This document shows, piece by piece, positions 22,560-35,600 of a stretch of 64,000 nt of DNA. Numbering within the stretch: the stretch's first letter is position 1; each line of letters begins with the position of its first letter. The notes under the pieces are model-generated. The model was not told the origin of the DNA. It saw nothing but the letters and a program-made list of their open reading frames with translations, and made no database searches. Position numbers and translations under genes: made by a program. Location: contig NC_092804.1 in the NCBI RefSeq assembly GCF_040954645.1, positions 91,683,862-91,747,861 on the forward strand. Direction: 5' to 3'. The DNA is from Diabrotica undecimpunctata. Its lineage: Eukaryota; Arthropoda; Insecta; Coleoptera; Chrysomelidae.

Positions 22560-24689
22560 TGTAACAAAAATATGTTATTGTAACAAAAATTGTGCTAAGG
22601 AGTCTGGTTGACTCTTTCCAGTGTAGCAAAAGGGTAAACTCTAAAATGTACCTTGATACACCAACGAACTAATATGTGAAATAACAGAAGATGGAAGGGA
22701 TTAGATAGAAATAAATTATGTAAAAGAAATAAATAAAGAGTAAATATGAATTTTAAAATATAGCAGAATTAAGTGTTGGCTAGCGACTATGCAGGAGAAT
22801 GACCACTTGACACTCAAAGAAGGATTCGGCCAATTTGCATGCCCTACAGAGACCGTAAGATATAAGAACTAATGACAAGAAAACCACCAAGAAATAAACA
22901 GATGAAAAATAAAAGTTGCTCTAATGAATGCTTGGGCGCCAGGAAGTTAAATGTTTTCTTCCGAGATATCTTGTATTGCTGAAATATGAAAGATAGGTAC
23001 TAATTGAAATATTAAATTTTAACCACAACTTTAATAATTACCAAACTTAGGTACAAACTATTTTAAAAGCTTATATACTAAACCACTACCTCTTATGTAC
23101 AGTTAACTATAGCTATATATTTACAGTAAAATCCCTGAATATAATTATAAAACAATTTGCCCCTGATATACCCCTTAATTTCAAATCGTGACAAAAGTTA
23201 TATCCAATAATAATGTATAAATAATAAATATAATTATATACTACTCACTAATAGTTTAGTTTTCGTTCAATAACTGTTTAGGGTTTTAAGTGAAAATTCT
23301 CCGGATATGTGTGCACACGATAACCTAACAAAGAGAAATTCAAGGGAGAGTTATAACCTCATCCCTTGGTAGAAAATAAATAATTAAATTAAGTTACAAT
23401 GATTAATGTTTTTTTTTTAAATTGAAGATATTTATTATTAAGGAAATTTTTAAATTAAAAGTGTAACCAAAAGTTAAAACCTTGAAGAGGACGTAGCAAA
23501 AGTTATTTAAAATAATTGAATGATAACAAAAATAAAAGTAAGTTCTTCCTGTCGGTTTCCGTAGGTTTCCCTTGAAGATGATCCGGTGGAGAACTAGACT
23601 CAGGTGGTAAAAGGTACACCAAACCTGGATTCCCTGTATCAGGTACTCTTAGACAAAAGTCAAACTAAAAATTCTTCCCAATTTCAATAAAATCAACTTG
23701 GAACTTCTTCCCCTTGTCCTAAGTAAGTATAACCCCAAAAACTAAAAAAGATTTCTTCCCCTGACTTGCAACTGGATTCTGGGAGTAGGCTAAAAGAAAC
23801 AATTGTGTTACTTCATGTTCTTTGTACATACAAAAGGTAAGGAAAAACACAAGGGTTATCAGCCTTGAAAGGCGATACAAGAAATGTCAGCAAGTGACCT
23901 TAAATTGAAATAAAAACCTTAATGGTTTTCGGTCAATAGTGACCTTCGAATGGTGTGACAATGTTTTTATAATGTATGGATATATTAAATAGATAATTTT
24001 AACGGAAAGCATGATCTTTATATATTATAGAATAGAAAAAAAAAGAAATATTAGCCGGTTTAAACGGTATGAAATTGAAATAAATAATTGTTTGCTTTAA
24101 CTCTTGAAAGGAAATAAAAATTTGAGATAGATATAGAATCTAATACTTATAATTTATTTAGGTATAAAACATTTTCCTTAATGAAATAAGGTGAAATATG
24201 ACATGTATAAAATATATGAAATACCTATCAAAGACGAAATTAAAATAGGTCTGAATTTTACTAACAATGGCGGATGATATGAAGGATTTTTCCTTATAAT
24301 TTATTTGTAATTTTATCTTACCGGCTAGGGTGATCCAACTGAAAATATCCTCGTACAAAACAACAAAATAACTCAAATCATTTCTTCTAAAATAAACAGC
24401 TCTTCACAATAAAATAAACTTAAACTAAATTCGGGAAAAAGTGGCACTCCCAGCCGCACTCTGACCGAATCGATCCTCTTTCGATCACATCTAGTTGACA
24501 AGTAAGCGTTAAGGTCCTACACGTCTTAGAATGAATGTACTTTCAGAATCTTGCCACTGGGGCGCAGTTTAATGCCAACCTTAGAAAATAAGATTTACTG
24601 GGAGTTATTTAAATATTTAGTTTAAGAATATTTCAATATGAATTTAATTTAGAATTAAATTAAAAGATTCCAGTCACAAAAAGAAGGTT
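22560..24689 (-). repeat. 3' LTR of Gypsy D
   Basis: Collinear and almost identical to 32081-34211. It lacks the outermost 31 bp (plus-strand 34212-34242) that the other LTR has. Just outside, on the minus strand, is the purine-rich run AAAAAAAAAGAAAA (about 24690-24703), a good polypurine-tract candidate. Confidence 0.9.
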
Positions 24690-26684
24690 TTCTTTTTTTT
24701 TTACTTGACTGGTTGTTTAGCTGTAGATTAACCAATACTTTAACGATTTGTGGTGCAATCAAGAATCAAGAAAAAAAATAAACTTATATATAAAAATTAT
24801 AGCCATGGCACCAGTTTGTCAAATACAACTATAAACTATATTAACTCACTAAAATACTTCCAAAACCATCTACATCGATTCACACGATTATCATTAACCA
24901 CAGATTATGAGTGATGTAGAAATAAAGATATGGTTTCATCTAAAGATACCCACATGTAACTAAGTACCAAGTCACATACTATCTAGAGTAAAATTAAAGT
25001 AGAGTAAAGCTTTAACATAGCATAGTATAGACTAGTACTACAAATACTCAATGCAAATAATCCAAAATAATGTGCAATCGGACCGTGGTTCCAAAATTGA
25101 CTCATCAATGGACAACAGATTTATAGAAGAGCATATCCAAGGAATAATCAATCAGGCAAATGGGTGGACCGATACACAATAATAAGTAACAATAAAAATA
25201 CCAAACGTATATAAAACAATATAAGTGTCGAATTGGATGGTAAATCCAAAATTGACCATACAGTGGACAACAGATTTATAAAGTAGCATATCCAAAGATA
25301 ATCAATCAGGCAAATAATGACCCAATTCACACTATAACCAACTAAACCAAATATGGTAGGTCCACATATACCCACATCCGGTAATATGTGCCTAACCTTA
25401 AAATTCATCAAATAAATTATTGGATCAAAATGTGGGACTAACGGCTTAGACAAAAGGACAGCCATAAAGTCGATTCCATCCTGATGATCTGCCATCAGTA
25501 CATTTGGGATCCAAAATAAAGACCAAAAATAAAAACTAAAAAACAACAACAAAATTAACTTATGCTGATACTCGATAACTATAGCAGGTAGCTACAACAA
25601 ATTTATAAGAATATCTAACATAAGAGCACTAAAAGGAGTTTAATGTGCCAGTAACTCTAACAACCATATTAAAATAGTAAGAGTTAAGGTAGAAGTAATA
25701 ACAAACAGAACATCAAGAACGAGTAGACCAATTTCTGAAGAAACTGCAGATTTATAATTCGTTCTGATATTAATAAAAGAGAACAGGATAATTCCTAGTT
25801 CAATATACCAAGGTATAGATAAGTGCCTAAGGAAAGAAGTGAAAATAACTATAAATGGTCATTTGTTGCCAAAATATGAAATACTATCCATAACTGTAAT
25901 ATAAACATGCTAGCTGTAAAGGGAGCAATCCATCACTTGAATAAACTATATAAGTAAGAATAATAAATCAGCTAAGGAACAATTCTGTTATTAGACCAAA
26001 GTCTGAAAATATTAAGGATTAAAGCTAACTGTTCAAATCCTAATTAACATTAATGATAATTTACTATCTATGGAAGACGTTCTACTGCCAAGATAACTGT
26101 GCAACTTGTCATGAAAATGGTGAATTCCGAAATTCATTGAACAACTGAGGCCTCTAATTGAACTAAACCTTCCAACCCACATATTCAGTCACATATACAC
26201 AAGCAGAATAGTCTACATAATATAGGAGGGTACTAAAATTGTACATACTGATTATCTATATAAATTCCTAATGACTGGTAAAAAAAAACATCCCACATAG
26301 CAAATCCAGATACATGTTCCTATATAACTTGATCATGACCAATAAACGGAATCAAATCCATAAAAAAAAATTACAACATTCTTTCCAACCTGGCAAAACA
26401 AGTAAGCAAAATGAGAACATAGGTTATACAACACATAAACATATAGCACAGTATAGCAGCATTACAATATTTAGTTCCATACCAGTGCACCATCTAATAT
26501 AAGTAAATACTCTAATGGCCTTAATAATTTTAACTTATTATAAACAGATACTAATCAAAGTATAAGCTGTAGGTATACCAAATTTGGTGATTAATAACAA
26601 AAATCTAAGAAAATACCAAATCGTAACCAAACCGAGCCAAAACAATAACAATTAAAGGAATAGGTTAGCTTAATAGACATTAAT
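24690..26684 (-). other. Two-kilobase region between pol and 3' LTR of Gypsy D
   Basis: No envelope gene recognised. A 134-codon hydrophobic minus-strand frame at 25148-25552 has no identifiable domain and overlaps a duplication. The blocks at 25085-25170 and 25245-25325 (GGACAACAGATTTATA ... AATCAATCAGGCAAAT) are about 165 bp apart and clearly paralogous. Otherwise AT-rich and unassigned. Confidence 0.5.
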
Positions 26685-28109
26685 TTAATCTTCCTCTGAA
26701 GATGAAGATGTTGCCTCATCTGTTGTATTATCAGGGAGTAAATCCTTTATATGAAATTGACCAATTCGTCTATTTGTCGAATTGTCTTTTAATTCATATA
26801 CTAAAGGAGATATTACCATAACGACAGTACAGGGAACATATTTCTGACAAAACTTAGCACAAATGGCATCACCTTTATTTGATTTTACAAAATTCCGTTT
26901 CAAAACTCGATCGCCCACAAAAAATCGCAAATCTCGTTTCCTCAAATTATACTGATGCTGATTTCTACGGTAAGAAGCTTTCAACTTCTTCCTAATGTCA
27001 GCGAATATTGGAGGTAAGTTTTGGAGATCTTCCATACGGTGAAGTTTCTCAGAAATTCGAGGAAGAGTTGTTGAATTTTCAGAAATTAAACCAAAATAAT
27101 CACCTGACAATGGAACATGCCTACCAAAATTAACATAAGCTGGAGAGCACTGAGTGGTTTCATGAACTTTTCGAATGGCTTGAGCAACTGAATGAATGTA
27201 CTGATCCCAAGCTCTATGATCAGTGTAAGTGTAAGATCGAAGAGCAGTAACAATGCTACGATTTACACGTTCAGTGTGGTTAGCTTGCGGATGATAAGCT
27301 GCATTGTAGAATATCTTTTGGACCTTATATTTACTTAAAAGATCTTTAAAGGCTTTAGAAATAAATTGTGGACCATTATCACATGATACTATTTGGGAAA
27401 TACCAAATAGTAAGAACACTTGCTCCTCTAAGAACTTTAAAATAGCTGAAGTTGTAGCCTTACGAAGAGGGCAAACTAAAGGAAATTTGGTGAAGTAATC
27501 TATAACTACCAAACAATACGTATTACATGAATAACTACGTGGATACGGTCCAATAAGGTCTAAAGAGATCATTTGCCAAGGAAAATTAATGTTTCTAAAC
27601 GAACCCATTAATCCAGCTTGAGGTAGGTTACTCGGCTTGCATGTTGCACAAACTCTACATCTAGAGATGTATTTCTTAACTGAGTTGCGCAGACCAGGCC
27701 AGTAATATAACTCAGCTATTTTACTAAATGTTTTATAAAAACCAAAGTGACCTGATGTCACATCATCATGAAAAGTTCTCAAGACTTCATCCCTATTTGC
27801 TGTTGGGACTACTATTTTCCAATCAGACATATTAGATAAAGATTCAACTGGACTGATTACATGTTTATACAGGATATTATTCTCTACCTTGAAATCAGGA
27901 TATCTAGTAGGTTCTTGGGTGACATTATGAATCATCTTTCGATACCAATTATCTGGAGATAAAGTGGACAGATCTAAAAGATTGATATCGAATGTACGTG
28001 ACAACGCATCTGCAATCACAACACCATTGGCTTTGCGATAAACAATATTATAATCAAAGACAGAAAGCCTACAAATCCAACGGGACAAACGTTGTGACGG
28101 ATTTTTCAT
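26685..28109 (-). pseudogene. Gypsy D integrase, with end of RNase H
   Basis: The frame begins in the last part of RNase H (SRWICRLSVFDYNIVYRKANG; ADALSR). The integrase follows. The zinc-binding domain ends in CRVCATCK. The DDE catalytic core shows D in SLDLIGPYPRSY, D in VSCDNGPQF and E in HPQANHTERVNRS. After the core come YNLRKRDLRFFVGDRVLKRNF and a C-terminal acidic tail. All three catalytic acids are present in this piece, but it is frame-shifted relative to the RT/RNase H part, so the polyprotein is broken. Role: inserting element cDNA into the genome. Confidence 0.88.
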
Positions 28110-29272
28110 GGAATGTAACCATAATAAAGAACTATGATCTGTGATGATAGTAAACTTACGACCCTCAAGGTAGTACCGAAAGGCATCAAGACCATGGATA
28201 ATTGCAAGAAGTTCTCTCTCTCTGTGGTGGAATAATTTTTCTGTGCTTTATTGAGCTTTTTGCTGGTATAAGCTATTGGATGTTCCGAACCATCCTTCAT
28301 TTGGAATAGTACACCACCTGAAGCAGTGTTGGAACAATCTGTCATGAGATAGAAATGCTCTTTAAAATTCGGAGATGTCATGACAGGTGCACTAGTAAGA
28401 GCTTCTTTTATACGCCGGAAAGCATCATCGGCTTCTGAAGTCCATGTAATAGTTTGGCCTTTTTTCCTATTTTTAAGGAGATCTGTAAGTGGGGACAACA
28501 AAGTAGAATAAGACGGCACAAACCGACGATAATATCCACACATACCTAATATCCTACGGACTTGGGTAGTAGTCTTAGGTATAGGAAAATCCTTGATAGC
28601 AGTAACTTTATCAGGATCAGTCCTTAAACCTTTACTATCGACTACATATCCTAAAAATTTAAGACTAGGACGACAAAACTAACATTTATCTAAATTAATA
28701 GTTAAATTAGCCTCTTTGAGACGTAAAAATAACTTATCCAAAATTTCCATATGAAGAGAAAAATCAGGAGTGACAACCAAAATGTCATCCAAATAATAAA
28801 AAACATAGGGCTCTAACTGAGGACCAATGACTAGGTCCATCAGACGACACATTGTCTGAGGAGCTGAAACAAGACCAAAAGGCATAGTGACAAACTGAAA
28901 TAATCCTTTCCCACTAACTGCAAAAGCTGTATACTTTTTACTTTCCTCACTTAAAGGAATTTGTAAAAAAGCTTTAGATAGGTCGATAGAAGAAATATAC
29001 CTAGCATTCTGGAGTTTACTTAGAATGACGTCTATTCGGGGAATAGGATAAGCATCCCGATTTGTAGTAATATTATTCAACTTTCGATCATCGAAGCAAA
29101 CCCTAAAAGATCCATCCTTTTTCTTGGTTAACCACAAAGGACTACAGTAAGAAGACGTGGAAGGTTCAATGATCTTCAACTCTAACATGGAATCAATTTC
29201 CTTTTTCAAGTCAACTTGCCAAGCCTGAGGAATAGGATACTGGTATTGTCGAAAAGGTGTGGTATCTCCCAC
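28106..29272 (-). pseudogene. Gypsy D reverse transcriptase and RNase H
   Basis: RT motifs seen: YPIPRIDVILSKL, ISSIDLSKAFLQIPL, FVTMPFGLVSAP and the catalytic YYLDDILV. A premature in-frame stop just after NLDKC (near 28680) splits RT; the same frame resumes at 28543 with GYYRRFVPSYSTLLSPLTDLL. RNase H then begins (LMTDCSNTASGGVL) and the frame slips near 28220, giving an aberrant end at 28106. The original protein would copy RNA into DNA and degrade the RNA template. Confidence 0.88.
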
Positions 29273-29289
29273 CTCGATAGTGTGAGATA

Positions 29290-30252
29290 TTAAGGATGTA
29301 CGACCAACTTGTCTTTCAATGAAAGAGTTATAAATTTAGAGATCATATTCTCTAATTGCCTTTGTTCGGAACTAGATAAACTAGTAAAATCCTGAATAGC
29401 ACTAAGTAAGGACAGATTAAATTGAGAAATAGAAAAGGAAAAATTTGAGCAATTTAGTGTGCTATTAAAAACATTTAGGAAATCCATACCTAAAATTATG
29501 GAATTCTGAACTGAAGGAATGATGTAGAATGTAATTTGCTTACATAAATCTGCTACTGTGATTTCGGTTTCAAATTTGCCTGTAATAGACTGAACTGTAC
29601 CATCTGCAGTAGACACTTGCAAAGAAGAAATGGGCACAATGGAAACCTCAGCATTTTTCAGTAAAGCTAATGAATGTGAACCTATCACAGAAATGTTCGA
29701 GCCACTATCTAAAAGAGCTAAGCAAGATTGTCCTAAAATCTTAATAGGAAGATAAGGTCTATTATCATTATGTTTTCTCACTAATAACGAATTCAAATCA
29801 AAACAATCATTATCTGATTGGTCAAAAATTTTAAATGGCACTAAACTAAACTTATTATCTCTACTAACACAATCAGAGGATACGATAGGCAAACAAGAAT
29901 AATCAGAAATAAAAGAATCCTCCTGAATTGTGGTAGACTCTGGTATAGATACTGGAACTACTACACTGCTACTATTATGTTTATTACTAAAATTTGGGGA
30001 GATATTTGGGGAAGATAATCTATGCAAATCAAATGTATTATATTGAGAAGTTACTTCTTGGAATGACTTGGTGTGGTGTGTGTTGGTTTTTTTGGGAAAA
30101 CCCCTTTCCCTTTCCGACTGGAAGACGGGTTTGGGTGGCTTGACGTGGTTGGACCAGTGACTTCGCTTGATGTAACGGTTTGATTCCCTGATGGGGGTGT
30201 GGACGGAGAAACGCTCAGGGGACGGACCTCCGATCGTTCGTTTCCCGAACAC
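29290..30252 (-). pseudogene. Gypsy D protease region
   Basis: An open frame contains the retroviral-type aspartic protease motif LLDSGSNISVIG and a later ILGMDFLN. It overlaps the gag frame by about 200 nt at its N-terminus, as for a frameshifted pro-pol. It stops at 29290, where it should continue into RT, so there is a frame break of a few bases near 29275-29300. The N-terminal part is Ser/Pro/Lys-rich. Confidence 0.75.
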
Positions 30253-31437
30253 TTAAAACAATTTCGTTTGAGAGTATTTTCCCTACCACAACCGTGGCAG
30301 AAAATACGGGTGCAAGGGATGCTGCAATCATAAAAAGTGTGACCAGACTCACGACAATTCCAGCACACTACAGAAGTTACAACTGAAATATTACGCTCAG
30401 GGCCCTTAGGTTGCCACGAACGGTGTCTAAAAGAATTTTGGTGACCGAAAGAGTCAGAAAAGTGTTTGGAAGTGGTTGGAGGTTGAGAAGACCAAGATAA
30501 AGTTTCCTCTAAACGTTTACACTTCTCGGTTATGTCTGCTATACTGTTGATGTCTACTAAAGCTAATTGTTGCTGATAAAATGGCAATAGACATTTCAGA
30601 ATAATCCTAATTTTTGCAGAATCTGTTAAAGGAGTCTCCAGGCGACTACACATACCCAAAATGTTATTGATAAACATCGTAACAGACTCATTTGGCTTCT
30701 GTTTACGATTTTTGATTTGGTCTAGAAGGTCATCTTGAAAAGAATATGGTAGAAAATCAGACTTAAATTTCTGAGCCAAATCAGACCAATTAGAAAAATT
30801 ATTGCGATTGTTTCTAAACCACGTAAAAGCTGCGCCTGTAAACAATTCAGCAGAAGCTGCAAAAAGATCATCTTCACTCACTCCTCTCGATACACGAAGA
30901 CATTCCACCCTATCCAAAAAAGAAATTACTTGGTCATAATGACCTTCACCAGAAAATGAAATGCCCCATTTATATACCTGAATAGGTTTGGGGTGTAGAA
31001 ATGAGTTAGCTTGGACAGTTAGCTGCTTGGACAGAAGAAATAGGAGTTGAAGTAGCAATTGGATTTACTCGTGAATCAAGTTCACCCTCTAGGCTAAGAA
31101 TTCGGATTGAAATTGAGCGTTTATAAGATTGCTGCTCCTCATTTGAACACGACAATAAATGAACACGGCCTGAGACATGAGCTAGACGTGATATCAGCCT
31201 GGAGTATAGGCTATCTTGGACAGTCCCTCTAAAATCGGATATCCTTTTAGCCAAATCATCCACAGTCTCATCAATCTCTTCTTGCTGCTCTAGAAAAGGA
31301 ATACTTGTGGCAGAAATTTGTCGAAAGCTTCTGTTTCCTTCTTCTTGCTTTAAAGCTCCGCGCAATAGTTTGCGTTTTAAATCCACATTGGAAGACTCAT
31401 CAATATTGATGTCCCTAATCCTTAACTCGTAATCCAA
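30051..31437 (-). pseudogene. gag: Gypsy D Gag
   Basis: Two overlapping frames. 31006-31437 gives a helical N-terminal part starting MDYELRIRDINIDESS. 30051-31058 carries the capsid-like Retrotrans_gag region (YDQVISFLDRVECLR, AAFTWFRNNRNNFSNW, ESVTMFINNILGMC) and then a CCHC knuckle CWNCRESGHTFYDC. A second cysteine cluster CHGCGRENTLKRNC lacks the expected histidine. The switch between frames near 31010-31050 is probably a mutation, since gag is normally a single frame. The C-terminal tail is Ser/Pro-rich. Confidence 0.8.
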
Positions 31438-32060
31438 TTACAAAAAAATGAAAACACAAAAAAAATGAATGACTAGATAGGATAGACAAAAGAAATAATG
31501 TACTAACACACTACAAAGTCAATCGAAGAATAATCTAAAGTTTCCAAAAAAAAAATATGAATATATATGTACCAACACACCACAAAATCAATCAAGGAAC
31601 TAAAGTTATCCAAAAAATATATATATCTATATATAATTAAGTGTTTAAAAAGAATTAAGTAAAGTTAAGTTAAATATTTAAAGTTGAATCCTTGAAGCAA
31701 CACACAATGTTTTCAACAAGTATATGGTTAACAAATAATTGAATATAAAAAACCCACTAATATTGGCTAATATATATATAAAAATAGTAATATCTAAATT
31801 ATTAAATTTTATAGTTCAATAATAGTAAAATAAGTTGTTAACTGTACACAATGAGATTAAAAGGTGAGGGTTTAAATATGAATGTAAGTAAACTACAGCA
31901 ATACAAGTATACCTATAAATGTAAATCTAATAAGGAAAAATAAATAAATAAAGAAGTTAAAAAAAATGAACTAAGAGCAACAGAAACAAATTAGAAATAA
32001 TAAAGAATATTTTGCAAAGAGAAATATACTACAGAATGTACGGTCTGAACTGAAAATAGG
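31438..32060 (-). other. Gypsy D leader
   Basis: AT-rich non-coding sequence between primer site and gag start. No ORF of note. Confidence 0.6.
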
Positions 32061-32080
32061 CACCACGTTGGGCTCGCCAA
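32061..32080 (-). promoter_or_regulatory. Candidate primer-binding site of Gypsy D
   Basis: Directly inside the 5' LTR the minus strand reads TGGCGAGCCCAACGTGGTG. It starts with the TGG that pairs with a tRNA CCA end. It resembles the tRNA-Lys(CTT)-type site of copy C but has AG inserted after TGGCG and differs at the end. Which tRNA would prime is not clear. Confidence 0.55.
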
Positions 32081-34242
32081 TGTAACAAAAATATGTTAAT
32101 GTAACAAAAATTGTGCTAAGGAGTCTGGTTGACTCTATCCAGTGTAGCAAAAGGGTAAACTCTAAAATGTACCTTGATACACCAACGAACTAATATGTGG
32201 AATAACAGAAGATGGACGGGATTAGATAGAAATAAATTATGTAAAAGAAATAAATAAAGAGTAAATATGAATTTTAAAATATAGCAGAATTAAGTGTTGG
32301 CTAGCGACTATGCAGGAGAATGACCACTTGACACTCAAAGAAGGATTCGGCCAATTTGCATGCCCTACAGAGACCGTAAGATATAAGAACTAATGACAAG
32401 AAAACCACCAAGAAATAAACAGATGAAAAATAAAAGTTGCTCTAATGAATGCTTGGGCGCCAGGAAGTTAAATGTTTTCTTCCGAGATATCTTGTATTGC
32501 TGAAATATGAAAGATATGTACTAATTGAAATATTAAATTTTAACCACAACTTTAATAATTACCAAACTTAGGTACAAACTATTTTAAAAGCTTATATACT
32601 AAACCACCACCTCTTATGTACAGTTAACTATAGCTATATATTTACAGTAAAATCCCTGAATATAATTATAAAACAATTTGCCCCTGATATACCCCTTAAT
32701 TTCAAATCGTAACAAAAGTTATATCCAATAATAATGTATAAATAATAAATATAATTATATACTACTCACTAATAGTTTAGTTTTCGTTCAATAATTGTTT
32801 AGGGTTTTAAGTGAAAATTCTCCGGATATGTGTGCACACGATAACCTAACAAAGAGAAATTCAAGGGAGAGTTATAACCTCATCCCTTGGTAGAAAATAA
32901 ATAATTAAATTAAGTTACAATGATTAATGTTTTTTTAAAAAAATTGAAGATATTTATTATTAAGGAAATTTTTAAATTAAAAGTGTAACCAAAAGTTAAA
33001 ACCTTGAAGAGGACGTAGCAAAAGTTATTTAAAATAATTGAATGATAACAAAAATAAAAGGAAGTTCTTCCTGCCGGTTTCCGTAGGTTTCCCTTGAAGA
33101 TGATCCGGTGGAGAACTAGACTCAGGTGGTAAAAGGTACACCAAACCTGGATTCCCTGTATCAGGTACTCTTAGACAAAAGTCAAACTAAAAATTCTTCC
33201 CAATTTCCAATAAAATGAACTTGGAACTTCTTCCCCTTGTCCTAAGTAAGTATAACCCCAAAAACTAAAAAAGATTTCTTCCCCTGACTTGCAACTGGAT
33301 TCTGGGAGTAGGCTAAAAGAAACAATTGTGTTACTTCATGTTCTTTGTACATACAAAAGGTAAGGAAAAACACAAGGGTTATCAGCCTTGAAAGGCGATA
33401 CAAGAAATGTCAGCAAGTGACCTTAAATTGAAATAAAAACCTTAATGGTTTTCGGTCAATAGTGACCTTCGAATGGTGTGACAATGTTTTTATAATGTAT
33501 GGATATATTAAATAGATAATTTTAACGGAAAGCATGATCTTTATATATTATAGAATAGGAAAAAAAAGAAATATTAGCCGGTTTAAACGGTATGAAATTG
33601 AAATAAATAATTGTTTGCTTTAACTCTTGAAAGGAAATAAAAATTTGAAATAGATATAGAATCTAATACTTATAATTTATTTAGGTATAAAACATTTTCC
33701 TTAATGAAATAAGGTGAAATATGACATGTATAAAATATATGAAATACCTATCAAAGACGAAATTAAAATAGGTCTGAATTTTACTAACAATGGCGGATGA
33801 TATGAAGGATTTTTCCTTATAATTTATTTGTAATTTTATCTTACCGGCTAGGGTGATCCAACTGAAAATATCCTCGTACAAAACAACAAAATAACTCAAA
33901 TCATTTCTTCTAAAATAAACAGCTCTTCACAATAAAATAAACTTAAACTAAATTCGGGAAAAAGTGGCACTCCCAGCCGCACTCTGACCGAATCGATCCT
34001 CTATCGATCACATCCAGTTGACAAGTAAGCGTTAAGGTCCTACACGTCTTAGAATGAATGTACTTTCAGAATCTTGCCACTGGGGCGCAGTTTAATGCCA
34101 ACCATAGAAAATAAGATTTACTGGGAGTTATTTAAATATTTAGTTTAAGAATATTTCAATATGAATTTAATTTAGATTTAAATTAAAAGATTCCAGTCAC
34201 AAAAAGAAGGTTAACGATTATTTAAGTAACGGACTCGTTACA
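32081..34242 (-). repeat. 5' LTR of Gypsy D
   Basis: A 2162-bp LTR. On the plus strand it runs from TGTAACAAAAATATG to CTCGTTACA and is followed by ACCT. The outermost 31 bp are absent from the partner LTR. An identical 72-codon open frame occurs in both LTRs (33681-33899 and 24158-24376), as expected for near-identical repeats. Confidence 0.9.
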
Positions 34243-34246
34243 ACCT

Positions 34247-35380
34247 GAAATATCTTTACGTTGAATATTTGATGGTTCTTTACGGAGTATAAAAAGGATG
34301 GTCGACTTTTTCCTGCACGGATTCACGCCTGTGTACCTTCACGAAAGGAGTTGTACTTAAACCTATTAGTTAATTGTGAGATGGGACCTGCAAAGTGCGC
34401 TGTCAACTAGGGTTAGGTACATACAGTGCATTCCGTATGTTTTATAAACATGATCAGAGGAAATTGTTGCCTGATGGCTATCGAAGAACCGTCTATGACC
34501 AACATATATTCTCACAGAGACAAATGTTCGTTATTCACTTTAAAACAATAAATTACTTGCTCGTCGTAGATAAACTATAGAATGCAAATATTTACGCTTT
34601 CCTTTCACCTTTCATTTAACGTCTCGTGCGTCAAAATCAGATAAATAACAACGAAGATATAAAGTAATGGTCTGTCGGCACGTTAGTTTGTTTGAACATA
34701 ACTTATGGATGGTAACCATTCGTTGGTTAGTCTTCGTCATAATTGGATTATATCTGAATTTCATTGTAAAATGGTAATTGTTGTAGATAAAATATAGTAT
34801 GCAACTCACAATACCATTTTGTATTCGGTGATTTTCATAATATTACTCAACTTGTTGTAGATATAATATAGTAAGCAACTTCCAATACCATCTGATTTCA
34901 GTAATGTTCCTAAAAATTAGGGGAATTCCTGATATATGGAATAATATATATGTATCGCACGTTAGGTGGAGACCTATGTATAGTAGTTATCGTTAAGATA
35001 AGATCCTTGTTGAGCAGTGATCGTTCAGCTGATATTTATATCGAGTATGTTTTATGGTTTAGCCACACTGTAGGAATGGTACATTTACAAAGAGAAGGTG
35101 TAGGATCAGAGGAGATCCATGTATAGTAGTAATCAATCATCTTGTGTATTATAGCGAATGTTTGCTGGTTTGGACATACTGTAAGAATGGGATACGTTCT
35201 TCGATTAATCATATTCTATATCTACTGATATCTCATACGTTGCTGTACATTATATCATTTTCAACGACACCTCCCCAGTATGTTGATTGAATTCAAAAGA
35301 GAAGAAGAATTGTTTTAAATATACGGTGTATAAAAAGCGATCGTCTGAATGATATATAGGTGCTACATGGTTTGGACATA
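34247..35380. repeat. Non-coding flank of the viral fossil with diverged tandem repeats
   Basis: No gene. A roughly 77-bp unit (TTGTTGTAGATA(A/T)AATATAGTA(T/A)GCAACT ... AATACCAT) is repeated twice near 34772-34925, with a weaker match near 34562. A longer unit (ATGTATAGTAGT ... TTTGGACATACTGTAAGAATGG) recurs in two to three diverged copies at 34965-35375. It could be a decayed terminal region of the adjacent Polinton/adintovirus (inference). Confidence 0.5.
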
Positions 35381-35600
35381 GTTAAAGGCTGTAGCCAACA
35401 GATGGCGTGAGAATGTGATTTGTCTGACGAAAACCAATCTTATTATTTGATACCATAAACGTCAAAATAGGTCCAATAACAACTGAAGTATGACGAAATG
35501 TCCTTTTGAGAATACTACCATCTTTATTTTTTATGTTAACATATTTCCTCTCCCCATGACGTGACATTCGACGCAACACGCGACATTCGACGCAGGACGG

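Larger units (their letters stand above)
22556..34246 (-). mobile_element. Ty3/Gypsy retrotransposon D (degraded coding, both LTRs)
   Basis: Two direct repeats of about 2.13-2.16 kb (22560-24689 and 32081-34242) enclose gag, protease, RT, RNase H and integrase, all on the minus strand. Four-base target duplications ACCT lie at 22556-22559 and 34243-34246. The outer ends read TGTAAC...GTTACA. The LTRs differ by scattered substitutions and small indels only. The coding region has several stops and frame breaks, so this copy cannot be autonomous. It is not related in sequence to the Gypsy family of copies A-C. Confidence 0.9.

Noticed and set aside
24158..24376. 72-codon frame repeated exactly at 33681-33899
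   Set aside because: It lies in both LTRs of Gypsy D, which are near identical anyway, so the identity is no sign of coding.
25148..25552. Hydrophobic 134-codon frame in the env position of Gypsy D
   Set aside because: No signal peptide plus fusion/transmembrane layout recognisable, and it overlaps an internal DNA duplication. Kept only as a note.
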